Below, in pieces: positions 24,488 to 37,682 of a stretch of DNA of 64,000 nucleotides (position 1 is the stretch's first letter; every line of letters begins with the position of its first letter). Made by a program: the position numbers and the translations under genes. Origin of the DNA: Tubiluchus corallicola (taxonomy: Eukaryota; Priapulida; Priapulimorpha; Priapulimorphida; Tubiluchidae); contig JAQGDQ010000536.1 of the NCBI GenBank assembly GCA_030141605.1, forward strand, positions 57,961 to 121,960, written 5' to 3'. The notes under the pieces are model-generated. The model did not search any database. It saw only the letters and a program-made list of their open reading frames with translations, and was not told where the DNA came from.

Positions 24488-25735
24488 ATCCTATCATTTT
24501 CTTATTTTCTATTCTATTCTATTCTATTCTATTCTATTCTATTCTATTCTATTCTATTCTATTCTATTCTATTCTATCCTATCCTATCCTATCCTATCCT
24601 ATCCTATCCTATCCTATCATTTTCTTATTTTCGATTCTATTCTATTCTATTCTATTCTATTCTATTCTATTCTATTCTATTCTATTCTATTCTATTCTAT
24701 TCTATCCTATCCTATCCTATCCTATCCTATCCTATCCTATCCTATCCTATCCTATCCTATCATTTTCTTATTTTCGATTCTATTCTATTTTATTCTATTC
24801 TATTCTATTCTATTCTATTCTATTCTATTCTATTCTATTCTATTCTATTCTATTCTATTCTATTCTATCCTATCCTATCCTATCCTATCCTATCCTATCC
24901 TATCCTATCATTTTCTTATTTTCTATTCTATTCTATTCTATTCTATTCTATTCTATTCTATTCTATTCTATTCTATTCTATTCTATTCTATTCTATTCTA
25001 TTCTATTCTATTCTATCCTATCCTATCCTATCATTTTCTTATTTTCGATTCTATTCTATTCTATTCTATTCTATTCTATTCTATTCTATTCTATTCTATT
25101 CTATTCTATTCTATTCTATTCTATTCTATCCTATCCTATCCTATCCTATCCTATCCTATCCTATCCTATCATTTTCTTCTATTCTATTCTATTCTATTCT
25201 ATTCTATTCTATTCTATTCTATTCTATTCTATTCTATTCTATTCTATTCTATTCTATCCTATCCTATCCTATCCTATCCTATCATTTTCTTATTTTCGAT
25301 TCTATTCTATTCTATTCTATTCTATTCTATTCTATTCTATTCTATTCTATTCTATTCTATTCTATTCTATTCTATTCTATTCTATTCTATTATATTCTAT
25401 TCTATTCTATTCTATCCTATCCTATCCTATCCTATCCTATCCTATCCTATCCTATCCTATCCTATCATTTTCTTATTTTCGATTCTATTCTATTCTATTC
25501 TATTCTATTCTATTCTATTCTATTCTATTCTATTCTATTCTATTCTATTCTATTCTATTCTATTCTATTCTATTCTATCCTATCCTATCCTATCCTATCC
25601 TATCCTATCATTTTCTTATTTTCTATCCTATTCTACTATTCTATTCTATTCTATTCTATTCTATTCTATTCTATTCTATTCTATTCTATTCTATTCTATT
25701 CTATTCTATTCTATTCTATTCTATTCTATTCTATT
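24488..25735. repeat. (TTCTA)n/(TCCTA)n with higher-order structure
   Basis: Eight or so blocks, each a run of TTCTA pentamers followed by a run of TCCTA and then a fixed spacer atcattttcttattttc. Block length is about 120-190 bases. The 470-codon frames here encode only SILFY/SYPIL repeats and are not genes. Confidence 0.95.
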
Positions 25736-25737
25736 AG

Positions 25738-25799
25738 CATACGAGTATACGAGTATACGAGCATACGAGCATACGAGCATACGAGCATACGAGCATACG
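25738..25799. repeat. 8-bp repeat (catacgag)n
   Basis: About eight copies of an 8-bp unit directly abut the pentanucleotide array. Confidence 0.93.
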
Positions 25800-26047
25800 T
25801 GTTGACTGAAAATATATAAATAAGACTTACTGTATATAGGGCTTAGTTTTTCTTTCTATGCAGCCGTTTCACTCTGTCTAACTTTTTTAAATCAATGATA
25901 CTACTATTTTGAGCTACTATTTTGCTTTTAATTTCCTTTTCCCCAATGGCACACTCAATTTTAACACTTTATCTGTAATTTTCAGCTGCCCAGGCTCGTT
26001 AAGGTGAAGCTCCTGAAACTATTTTGTAGTTTATGGCTATCACTTAC

Positions 26048-26160
26048 TTTCATTGTCTTTTAGCCATACCATGCGAGGATTCGACCAGACGGCTTGTGAT
26101 TCTTGTGATGCTGACACTTGGTCACTCGTAACAATGGTCAAAGGAACTGGCCACACCGAC
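26048..26160 (-). CDS. aminopeptidase exon, beta-sandwich domain
   Basis: Acceptor cattag, completes a Lys codon, then SVWPVPLTIVTSDQVSASQE and AVWSNPRMVWLKDNE, donor gtaagt. Equals the WxVPLT(W/I) strand of domain III. Confidence 0.92.
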
Positions 26161-26344
26161 CTAATGAAAAATTAGAAAACAGATGTTGATTAAATTTAGG
26201 TTAAAGTAAATATTTTGACATATGCCGGTTTAATGGTAACGAATCGCAACACTTACAGTACTGGCCGAATTTAAATGTCTGAAATTCACAAAAGAACGTT
26301 TTTTTACAAAAAGCAATAACTGTTATTCATTCCCTGTTTGTCCA

Positions 26345-26817
26345 AAAATTTGATTTGATTTGACTTGATTTGATTTGATTTGATTTGATTTGATTTGATT
26401 TGATTTGACTTGACTTGACTTGACTTGACTTGACTTGACTTGACTTGACTTGATTTGATTTGACTTGACTTGACTTGACTTGACTTGACTTGACTTGACT
26501 TGACTTGACTTGACTTGATTTTATTTTATTTTATTTTATTTTATTTTATTTTATTTTATTTCATTTCTTTATTTTATTTTATTTTATTTTATTTTATTTT
26601 ATTTTATTTTATTTTATTTTATTTTATTTTATTTTATTTTATTTTATTTTATTTTATTTTATTTTATTTTATTTTATTTTATTTTATTTTATTTTATTTT
26701 ATTTTATTTTATTTCATTTCATTTCATTTCATTTCATTTCATTTCATTTCATTTCATTTCATTTCATTTCATTTTATTTTATTTTATTTTATTTTATTTT
26801 GTTTTATTTTATTTGTC
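26345..26817. repeat. pentanucleotide series TTGAT-TTGAC-TTTTA-TTTCA
   Basis: Runs of TTGAT, TTGAC, TTGAT, TTGAC, TTTTA, TTTCA and TTTTA pentamers follow one another without breaks, each differing from its neighbour by one or two bases. Confidence 0.95.
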
Positions 26818-27100
26818 AAAAAGTTCGTTTTATTATTCAGGTTAAACTTATCCGTAAATTTTAGCAAATGTCCGTTTTCTTGCATATTAGTAAGTAAATC
26901 GTAGAAAAGTTTGTCATTTTTAATACTTTCCTACTATAGTGTAACCTAAATATGCATAAGAACTAAATTGTGGTATGTTATGGCTTAGTTATAGCCTTAG
27001 TTATCCACTATCTCTACTGTCATAACTAATTGCAATTCCTCTCTAGTGTTTAGCAATGTTTAGCTAACTATTTCTAAAATTATTGCTTTAGAAAACTTAC

Positions 27101-27330
27101 TTTTCTAAATCTTCAGCTGTTTTATCCAGTAGGAATCGTTCTTGGTTGGCTGTAACTGTACCCGAAGAACTAACATTCAAGGTGACAACAGGATATCCGG
27201 TGAGTTTTGTCCATGCGTCCAAGACTTCTTTGACGTCTACGGGCGTCCCCGAAGCCATGGCGACTTCAGACATGGCATTCCACAAATCGTCAGTCACAGC
27301 GTTGTCATACTCGTTATCTTTCAAGTATTT
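27101..27330 (-). CDS. aminopeptidase exon, catalytic/beta-sandwich junction
   Basis: Acceptor ttgccag, phase 0, KYLKDNEYDNAVTDDLWNAM, then VLDAWTKLTGYPVVTLNVS and NQERFLLDKTAEDLE, donor gtaagt. YLxxxxYxNAxxxDLW and MxxWTxxxGYPVV are standard M1 features. Confidence 0.96.
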
Positions 27331-27539
27331 CTGGCAAATATACAACAAGTTCTAACATGTCAACTAATATAATTTCTGGAACATTAGGTAACAGTATCCT
27401 TAAACTTACTTTTTCGCTTGATCGCTTACTGGTAAGCTTCGTTAGTTTGTTTTTGTCAATTTTTAAGCCTTGATGTCTGCATTGCTCCATTCTTTTCTTC
27501 CTGCGTTTCTTTCTTTTGTTTTCCTATCTTTCTTTTACC

Positions 27540-27960
27540 ATTCATTCATTCCTTCATTCGGTCGTTATTTCGTTCATTCATTCATCCTTTCTTTTTTCCC
27601 TTCTTCTTTTTTCTTTTTTCTTTTTTCTTTCTTTCTTTCTCTCTCTCTCATTCATTCATTCATTCATTAATTCGTTTGTTCGTTCGTTCGTTCGTTCGTT
27701 CGTTCGTTCGTTCGTTCGTTCGTTCGTTCGTTCGTTCGTTCGTTCGTTCGTTCGTTCGTTAATTCATTCATTCATTCATTCATTCATTCATTCATTCATT
27801 CATTCATTCATTCATTCATTCATTCATTCATTCATTCATTCATTCATTCATTCATTCATTCATTCATTCATTCATTCATTCATTCATTCATTCATTCTTA
27901 TTTTCTTTCTTCCTTTCTCTCTCTCTCTCATTCATTCATTCATTCATTCATTTATCCATT
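27540..27960. repeat. (TTCA)n/(TTCG)n tetranucleotide blocks
   Basis: Successive runs of TTCA, TTCG (about 27670-27760) and TTCA (to 27897), with C/T-rich edges. The related long open frames (SFIHSFIHS, RSFVRSFV) are artefacts. Confidence 0.95.
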
Positions 27961-28248
27961 CTTTTTTCTTTTTTCGTGTCCTTCCAGCTTTCCTCTTTTT
28001 TCTTTCTCTCTGTCTTCGTTTCCTCCTCTAATATTGTTTTAATTTTGCTCCCAATTCGTTCACTATTACATTCGTACACTCACTCGTTCCGCTCAAATAA
28101 GTGAACCCGATTTGTTTGATTTCCTTCATTTACGAGGCTGTGAAATTTATATGAATAAAAATCGAGTAACTTAGCAGTTTTGTTTTCTAGTTTTACTAAA
28201 GCTTTATCTGTTACAAACTAACAACATGGCTGAACTGCATAAACTTAC

Positions 28249-28314
28249 TTTTAATCCAGACTTGAAAACTTTGGAACCAAGAAAATAACTCATCATGCGG
28301 ACGATAGAGGCGCC
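28249..28314 (-). CDS. aminopeptidase exon, catalytic domain
   Basis: Acceptor tgttag, phase 0, 22 codons: GASIVRMMSYFLGSKVFKSG-LK, donor gtaagt. Joins ISYSK to give ISYSKGAS(I/V)xRM, the segment after the catalytic tyrosine. Confidence 0.95.
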
Positions 28315-28369
28315 CTAACAGCAAAAGACAAAATTATTAATGCAAAAATAATAACAACAGTAACAGTGA

Positions 28370-29055
<686 letters not shown>

Positions 29056-29393
29056 AGCAACTTCAATAACAATGCGCATGCTCGTCAAAAACCCTTTCTT
29101 GCATGATATTCCATGTAAAGCTTGCAATTTGTTGATTCACATAGACATTTCTTACAATAGCCATGTCCATATTATTACTCAGAGACCCGGATTCATTTTA
29201 GTATGGCTTCGATCCGGTCTTTAATCTTCTTGCACTAAACAGGATTAACTGCAGCTCTGTGCAGAAGACCTTAAAACGCATGCAGTGAATAATCATCTTC
29301 ATCATCATCATCATCATCATGTTTCTTAATCTTTATCAATAATCTGACAACTCTTTTATTACATGTTAGTCATCCGTACACAACAGCGCTCAC

Positions 29394-29528
29394 CTTCGAG
29401 TAAGAAATGTCATCGAAGATTTCTCCGATTTCTTCTGGGTCGCTAACAGTAGCAAAAATTGGGTGCGATGTGGTGAGGGAGTCTGTTACCATAGCCCTTT
29501 GCATCTCTCTTCTTATCAGCCTCTCATC
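29394..29528 (-). CDS. aminopeptidase exon with catalytic tyrosine
   Basis: Acceptor tcaaag, phase 0, 45 codons: DERLIRREMQRAMVTDSLTT, HPIFATVSDPEEIGEIFDD, ISYSK, donor gtgagc. The Tyr in ISYSK corresponds to the transition-state-stabilising tyrosine of M1 enzymes. 'D(S/A)LxxSHPI' is typical. Confidence 0.96.
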
Positions 29529-30207
29529 CTTTGATAAAAACATTACTTTATCATTTTTAATTACCTATATACAGCTGAATAGTGTATGAATAACTGAGTG
29601 GTCACGGGATGCGCTCTGCGACCGAAGTTAATTAATGCTGAGAAAATAAAATAAAATTAAATGAAAAGACAAATAAGATAAAAAATATATTGTAATATTC
29701 AATTGTAAAAATGATAAATTTCTTTGTTTTTATCATTGCAACAACATAGAATAAATAAAATGAATATTTCTTTTTCACCTTTTCTTTGCTCGATGCATTA
29801 CTTATTAGATTATTCACACTGAATACGTTCACACTCAAGGTACTATTAAACGCTAACGTTAAACTAGCTTTGCGTTTTTACCAGTTCACATCTGGAAAAT
29901 GTCTCTGTTAAGGAAACGTTCATTAAAATGTTACCGCTTTCGGTGACAGTAAGAATTTTGCATCTGCAGTGATACTAGCCCGGTCACCGACCCCTATCAT
30001 TCCAGGAATGCTATTAATTAACTTTATTGTCTACATACATTGGTGCAAGTGAAAGAACTGCTTCTGCATTTTGATTATAATTTGAGTACGGACTACCGCA
30101 ATTACTGCAGCAGTCACCGGCTATCAGCTTATAATAGCTTAGTTAACATGCAGCTAAAATGAACCGTATCAGTGTGGACATGTCAAGCACTCAGAAGGTG
30201 TTCTTAC
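29529..30207. other. intron, no feature recognised
   Basis: AT-rich intron of the aminopeptidase gene, with no repeat or exon recognised beyond short A/T runs. Confidence 0.5.
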
Positions 30208-30321
30208 CACGCTGCTGGCTGGTTCTGTTTCCTGGATACCGATTTGAGCCAGGTAAGATGCAAAACCTTCGTTCAGCCATAAATCATCCCACCACACTGG
30301 TGTTACCAAATTCCCAAACCA
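30208..30321 (-). CDS. aminopeptidase exon with third zinc ligand
   Basis: Acceptor tgttag, phase 0, 38 codons: [20 protein letters not shown] then [18 protein letters not shown], donor gtaaga. The Glu of NEGF is exactly 18 residues after the second zinc His of the preceding exon (HExxHx18E), completing the metal site. Confidence 0.97.
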
Positions 30322-30385
30322 CTAACAATTAAAATAAGCTGTTTAAAAATTAGTTAATACATAAACATACATTTGATAAAAAATC

Positions 30386-30549
30386 TATGTCTATGTCTGT
30401 GTCTGTGTCTGTGACTGTGTCTGTGTCTGTGTCTGTGACTGTGTCTGTGTCTGTGTCTGTGTCTGTGACTGTGACTGTGACTGTGACTGTGACTGTGACT
30501 GTGACTGTGACTGTGACTGTGTCTGTGTCTGTGTCTGTGTGTATGTGTT

Positions 30550-30640
<91 letters not shown>
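30386..30640. repeat. (TGTGTC)n/(TGTGAC)n/(TGTGTA)n and (AT)n
   Basis: Three related hexanucleotide blocks followed by an AT run at 30612-30640. Confidence 0.95.
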
Positions 30641-30644
<4 letters not shown>

Positions 30645-31299
30645 CCTATGCCTATGCCTATATACATTCTCTGCGCATGCGACTCTATTTGATGGGTATT
30701 AATATTACTATATTTCATTAAAAAATATCAAAAACTGACTACACTCTGTAAAACTGTATGAAATGACCTTTATTGATCAAAATAAATGGTTTAGATGGAA
30801 AATATAAATCAATAATTATGTTCACGTAGCTTTCAGGTATATTACTGTGTGCTATAATAAATTAGCTTTGCACTTCAAAACAGATCTAGTACACATAAAC
30901 TACATCACAGCTTTTACACTTAGCACTTGTTTTGATTATTTTCATTTTCCGTCTATTTGCATAAGTAAACACTGGTGGCGCCTTGCAAAATGTTTCTGGG
31001 GATAACCAAAACGCCAGTAAGGATCAGAGAGAGAGAGAGTCGAGTAACTACGATCTTTTTATGGAAGGGGGCCCACTCCTCGTGCCTATTTAAAACACAG
31101 TTTACATTTTTACCAAATATTTACACAAAGAGTTCTGTGAATGTTACGAAAATGGCGAAAGCATCTACAAAAAAAGATTTTTTATCTTCATGGTTGCAAA
31201 ATTATATCGTGGAACTTTCAATACTTCCAATTAGTCAAGTTATAAAAACGACAAAAATTTTTGTGTTTGTGCGCATGCTTGACTGTCCCATCCATTGTC

Positions 31300-31420
31300 G
31301 TACTGTCCTGGTTTAGATTTCAGACTGCAATCACGCAGCCGTGAGTTCGAAACTAGTAGCTGCCAATACTCTACATGTTATTTGTGTGTTGCGTCCTTAC
31401 CAGTGTTGTTGCCAGTGTAA
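31300..31420 (+). mobile_element. possible tRNA-derived SINE
   Basis: B-box-like GAGTTCGAAACTA at about 31343 lies downstream of an A-box-like TGGTTTAGATTT. The flanks give no clear body. 31421-32587 is AT-rich intron with small AT runs and no recognised gene. Confidence 0.4.
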
Positions 31421-32587
31421 GTTGCTAATAAGCCTTTAGTGCTATATAATATCAGATATATACTATATATAATATTAATATCGTCAGCATATATCTTTAA
31501 TGACGATATTATACTATATGTTGTCTGTTAAACGAGTGACGGTAAATAAGTCTTGTCTCTGTCTTTGTCTTTGTCACATTTTAACGCATATCTCATATTA
31601 TTGCGCTACCCAGTATTATGATAATAATATAAATATATAATACTAATATATACAATAATACAATACAATACAAATATTAAATACAATAAATATATAATGA
31701 AATGAAACATTTATAATGAAACATTTAACACTGCTTTGTGGAAGCATAATTAAATGTACTCATTAATTATAATAATTAAGTTAATTATAATTATACTCTT
31801 CCACAAACGTTATGACTTGAAACTACGCAATCTAGTAAATTTCCTCACATCAAACGAAGTAAAAATTTAACAACGATGACGTATGCAATAGAGCAACATT
31901 CACTTCACACAACTAACAATAACAATGTGGTAAAAACATACGGTTACGGCAACGTTCATGCGGCAGGGCAGCAATGTCCTCGTACTTACAAACACAATAT
32001 CATAGGCAACATGTTAAAGCTGTACAAAATAACATTACACTTATGAAATCAATACCAATTAAGGTTTACCACACTGCAGCAACCACGCACCCGTGGACAC
32101 ACGATAAGACAACATGTTAATGCTGTTAAAAATACAACAGTGTGAATGAACTTACTATGTCAATTGCAGCTACGACATTGACAAAATGCACTGATGCAAA
32201 ACTATAGATAACGTATTTGTTTATAATATATATAAAAAGTATAACGTTACACTTACCTAAGTGCCTTGCAATTGAAATTGTCATATAAAGTATACATTGT
32301 CATATATATATATATATATATATATATAATTGACCTAATCAAGCAATGATCTAACCCAACCTAATTTAACTTAAGGGAAAGCACAATTAGCTTTTGAACT
32401 CACAAAAATTCGACAGGGAAATTGTAAAAAACTTGTCTATAGAGCGTAAAATTAATTTATACTACTGCAGTATAGAAATCTTCGGTGGCGGTGGCAACCG
32501 ACTATGAACGACGTCATTGATGGAAAGATGGGCGTTTAAAATGTGAGCAAGCAAATATGAAATGGTCGAGACTTTAAAGTGATTTTA

Positions 32588-33365
32588 CTAACTAATCTAA
32601 TCTAATCTAATCTAATCTAATCTAATCTAATCTAATCTAATCTAATCTAATCTAATCTAATCTAATCTAATCTAATCTAATCTAATCTAATCTAATCTAA
32701 TCTAATCTAATCTAATCTAATCTAATCTAATCTAATCTAATCTAATCTAATCTAATCTAATCTAATCTAATCTAATCTAATCTAATCTAATCTAATCTAA
32801 TCTAATCTAATCTAATCTAATCTAATCTAATCTAATCTAATCTAATCTAATCTAATCTAATCTAATCTAATCTAATCTAATCTAATCTAATCTAATCTAA
32901 TCTAATCTAATCTAATCTAATCTAATCTAATCTAATCTAATCTAATCTAATCTAATCTAATCTAATCTAATCTAATCTAATCTAATCTAATCTAATCTAA
33001 TCTAATCTAATCTCATCTCTTCTCGCGTAACTTAACCTAACCTAACCTAACCTAACCGAATCGAATCGAATCGAATCTAACCTCACCTCACCTCACCTCA
33101 CCTCACCTCACCCCACCCCATCCCATCCCATCCCACCTCATCTAATCGAATCGAATCTAGTCTAGTCTAGTCTAGTCTAGTCTAGTCTCGCCTCGTCTCG
33201 TCTCGTCTCGTCTCGTCTCGTCTCGCCTCGCCTCGCCTCGCCTCGCCTCACCTCACCTAATCGAATCGAATCGAATCGAATCGAATCGAATCTGATCCGA
33301 TCCGATCCAATCCAACCCAACCCAACCCAATCCAATCCAATATAATCTAATCTAATCTAATCTAA
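32588..33365. repeat. (TCTAA)n satellite drifting through related pentamers
   Basis: About 430 bases of nearly pure TCTAA. A chain of short runs follows in which neighbouring units differ by about one base: CTAAC, CGAAT, CTCAC, CCCAT, CTAGT, CTCGT, CTCGC, CGAAT, CCGAT, CCAAT and back to CTAAT. Confidence 0.96.
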
Positions 33366-33787
33366 TCTAATTGTCGCGGATTATCAGTATCTTGGTGCAG
33401 AAAAGGTTGACCTAATCTGGTCAACCGGTAACAGAAAACAGTAAAATTAGAAGCCAACGCGAGCTTCGCATTTATTTATTTTTATCTGAAATCAACAATT
33501 CTAGGCGCCGTAAAAATCGCCTCAAATTGCATTCTCGGGAGAAACCAAATCTGTCCGCCAGGTGGCCGTACATTCCTTTCAGGAGCAATCCAACACCCAC
33601 GGCCAGAAAATTTACGAAAACAAACACGAACACCAGTTGTACTGCCTCGCGAGACAAATAACGTAAATAAGGCTTTCACACGATAATTACTCGGCTGCCT
33701 TGTCCCTAATTGGACCAATCAGACATAATCTTGAGTTAGACGAGAGCTTGAGAAAGACTCAGCGAAATTAGAAAGATTTCAGGAAAT
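33366..33787. other. intron stretch, no feature recognised
   Basis: A more GC-balanced piece (33470-33700) with open minus-strand frames but no family match that I recognise. The frames are not bordered by convincing splice sites in phase with the aminopeptidase. Confidence 0.4.
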
Positions 33788-33981
33788 ACTGAAATATCAC
33801 AGAATAGATTAGAATAGAATAGAATAGAATAGAATAGAATAGAATAGAATAGAATAGAATAGAATAGAATAGAATAGAATAGAATAGAATAGAAAATAAG
33901 AAAATGATAGAATAGAAAATAAGAAAATGATAGGATAGGATAGGATAGGATAGGATAGGATAGGATAGGATAGGATAGGAT
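33788..33981. repeat. (TAGAA)n/(TAGGA)n, inverted relative of the 24.5-kb array
   Basis: Runs of TAGAA, then two copies of the spacer gaaaataagaaaatgat, then TAGGA. This is the reverse complement of the block order TCCTA-spacer-TTCTA at 24488-25735. Confidence 0.94.
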
Positions 33982-34249
33982 GTCTGAGTTAAAACGCTGT
34001 ACGCTAGCGTCTGCTGCTAGGTAGCAAAGTACTGTCTCCATTACAGTAACAATTGTCACGTGCTTACCGTGTACCGTCATATTCTTGGATGTGATAAAGT
34101 GCAAACTTGGCGTGTGCGCTTAAAACATAAATTATTAATAATGGACGCCTTGCATCCCCAATAAGTAAGTTCGGTGAGTATAAATGAACTACAAAAGCTT
34201 AATTTTTCACAGCTGTCTCTCCGCGAGAAAGTTGTAGTTAAGAAATCAG

Positions 34250-34388
34250 GCCGTGCAACACCTGATCTTCAAATATAACTACAACGTTAAAATTACGTTT
34301 GTTTGTTACGTTTTACACGGTATTGAAACAATGACACAGTTTTTTTGAAACAAAACCCCCAGTAATTTTAACTATGAGCCGCCACTGA
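34250..34388. mobile_element. right end of a second hAT copy
   Basis: Ends in TATGAGCCGCCACTG and shares the sub-terminal acgtttgtttgttacgtttta and ccccagtaattttaact with the element at 23067-23573. The left terminus was not found. Confidence 0.7.
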
Positions 34389-34777
34389 CCTTGGATATCA
34401 AATTTTTTGACTTGGTTTAGGATAATGCTGAAGAAGCAATGTACTGAAACATGCTAAAAATAATACTGGCGTAATATCACTTCGGATAGTAGATCAGTAC
34501 TTTATAAACATAGGAAAATTGCAACAGCATCATTTTCCCCGAGGTACACAAGAGAATTGGTTAGTATTTCATAGGAAACAGATGCAACAGACAATTCTTG
34601 CAAAGAGTATCAAGCAACTCAAAGCAAGCGACACCGACACAAGGTTTAAAACAGCAAGACATTGTTTATTTTGAAAGCTGAACAACATAGTTAACCCCAT
34701 ACTGCCAAATGTAGCGAGTCATAAACCTACCACACATGCGTACGTGCTACTCTAACTTGTAGTATAAGTCGAGCACA

Positions 34778-35240
<463 letters not shown>

Positions 35241-35803
35241 TTCTTACTCAATTTGTACTCTAATCTACTACCCAATCTTCATCTATCTTAAATCTCTTAA
35301 TACTATCTATCTTAATACTGGCTAATTAACTATTCACTTACCTCGAAAATCCACTAATCGACATGTGATATTCTTAGACATTGTTCTCTTACTGAATTGG
35401 CGTTTGCACAAAGAAGCATTTTTGAAAAGCTTCATCCACAATGCAACAGGTTGTTTTTTAGCCTTTAACCCTTAGGAATTGGCTTACGTTAAGCATTTCA
35501 GCTAGAAAGTATTTTAGTATCTAAATACCGGAAATTACGTCATCACGATAATTTTTTCGCGTGTTTCAGTTAAAGCTGACATCAGTTATTGAGTTTTGGG
35601 GAAACTTCAAAATAATTATAATGAATCAGCAAAGATAGAAAATCTGAAGGAATTTTGTGTAAGCGATGCGGTGCAAAGCACAAATTTCCGGCATTCATGT
35701 ACAATCTATTATTTAACATTTAAAGCAGGTAAGTTTCAGCCACTAACACAAGTGGTACCAGCATGCAGCCTTGCGGCACGCCACGTGTACACATTGAACA
35801 AAC
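35241..35803. other. intron stretch, no feature recognised
   Basis: AT-rich intron between the repeat tract and the downstream alternative catalytic exon. No exon or transposon recognised. Confidence 0.5.
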
Positions 35804-35958
35804 CTGGTGAGCCAGCTCGTGGCAAACTGCTAAAAGTACGTATTCTTGGTTTGCTAATGATGAGACATCGTTTTCAAAGAGCATTTTAGACTCGCGAAAC
35901 GTTATGAGTCCCCAGTTCTCCATTGCCGAGAAAGAGACATCGGGAACGGCAACAAATT
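35804..35958 (-). CDS. aminopeptidase catalytic exon, version 1 (canonical-like)
   Basis: Acceptor tatacag, two bases complete a Glu codon, then FVAVPDVSFSAMENWGLITF, RESKML, LANQEYVLLAVCHELAHQ, donor gtttgt. It holds the exopeptidase motif as SAMEN (GAMEN with Ser for Gly) and the zinc motif HELAH. The WGLITFRE stretch matches the usual WGLxTYRE. Length is 155 bases, phase 1 in and phase 0 out, identical to the exon at 37683-37837. Only one of the two can be used in a productive mRNA. Joined with the next exon it gives HELAHQWFGNLVT. Confidence 0.93.
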
Positions 35959-36144
35959 CTGTATAGAAAGACTTGAGATGATTACTGATTACTGAATATG
36001 CACAGATACAACCTTCAGTGGAATTGTTCAAAGATAATGCACAAGGTGTAATGTAACCGTTTGCTAGGGGGACAAAAACAACAAATGACTAAACAGAATA
36101 ATTTATGATATCAAACTACTGTTGAATCAACTAAGAATCTCCCA

Positions 36145-36360
36145 AGTCCTGTAAGTATATTGTGGACAGTAAGTATATTCTGTAAGTATATTCTGTAAGT
36201 ATATTGTGGACATTAAGTATATTCTGTAAGTATATTCTGTAAGTATATTGTGGACATTAAGTATATTCTGTAAATATATTCTGTAAGTATATTCTGTAAG
36301 TATGTTCTGTAAGTATATTCTGTAAGTATATTCTGTAAGTATATTCAGTAAGTATATTGT
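36145..36360. repeat. 13-bp minisatellite (ctgtaagtatatt)n
   Basis: About 16 imperfect copies, with an interspersed longer variant (gtggacattaagtatatt). 36420-37450 holds no recognised feature. Confidence 0.9.
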
Positions 36361-37458
36361 GCATTTTGCACAGCTTGCAGTCTTGAGGGCTATATATATG
36401 TATATATTATCTTTATTCACACATAAAGTTGCGTTACAAGTAATATAATAGGGAAAGTAGTGCTGCTTACATTAGTATATACATTACCTTGTTAGTAGCG
36501 AATACAACATTTCATTAATATCATAAACTATGAAACCTTCAATTACATATTCATTGTGCAAAATCCAGAATAGAACGTTTGCTGTTATGTCGACAGGTCA
36601 GTAATCATAAGCACAGTGGTACAAGTGTGCTCTAATATGGTTTCTGCCTAGAATACTTATACTATTACGGTTACTCAACACAGCTAATGAGCAGAGTACT
36701 GTATCAACAGATAAATTTATGTTACAAAAGAGCTTTAGAATGAAATACGGAAAAATATAACTAGAGGATATGTGTCAGCAAATACAATGTCGTGCTTCAA
36801 TAGGAAAATTTCTAGTCAAGTTTAAGATTCGTCTCAATCCTTTTCGATATATTTAGTAAATAACGTTGGCATAAAGTTCTTTGATAAATCATTAATTGAA
36901 CATCCACAGAAGGAGCAGTTGTAAGCATGAAACAATTTAAGCATTACCCATTTATCTGTCACCGACTTAAAGAAACACAAAATAGCATTAACAGACGAAA
37001 TAAAATCTTTTTTGCATTTTAAATTTTTAGTTTGTGATGACCCACTTCTTCGATCCAATTTAACACTGTACCATTAGCTGTAATACTAGGTGAGGTTTCT
37101 AGCAGGAGTGCCGGACTGAATGGGTTGGAAATTCTCTGAACAAATTGGAGCTGCCCTGAAAGGCAGAGCTGAAGCTAAGACTATCCAAGAATATCTCACT
37201 GGTCAGTATTTAAAAGACAAGCTTGTGGGACGTCTGCAAGATGTGTCGAATGATTTTCAGTTCAATTCTGATCTCGTCCCGTTTCGTTTCGTTCTGATCA
37301 TACCTCTAAAGTTTGCAGGCTATCAGAGACACACGAGGATTTCATGCTAAATACCGAATGCAAGATACATTGATTTTTTTTATACATTGAACAACGCTTT
37401 GATGTAATAAATTATTCTGTATTACTTGTTGTTTTTGTACCTCTGTAGCAAAAAGTTA

Positions 37459-37512
37459 TGTACCACCCTGTACATTATGTACCACCCTGTACATTATGTA
37501 CCACCCTGCACA
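37459..37512. repeat. 17-bp direct repeat, three copies
   Basis: Three copies of a unit around tgtaccaccctgtacatta. Confidence 0.9.
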
Positions 37513-37682
37513 TGATTATTATATTCGACGCTTCGCTTCCTACGTCCTACGTAAGCAAAGGACGTAACAGTTACCATCTTCGGAAGGTAACGCCAACTGT
37601 TTATTACTTATCCCTCATCTGACACCAATGTCCTGCAAAAAATTGTTAGAAGCACAGGGTGGGCGATAAAAAACGCACCAAC

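Noticed and set aside
24370-25819. 455- and 472-codon open frames
   Set aside because: They arise only because the pentanucleotide array lacks stops; the product is an SILFY/SYPIL repeat.
33036-33056. Interstitial telomere (TTAGG/CCTAA)
   Set aside because: Only about four units within a drifting pentamer array; better explained by one-base drift from TCTAA.
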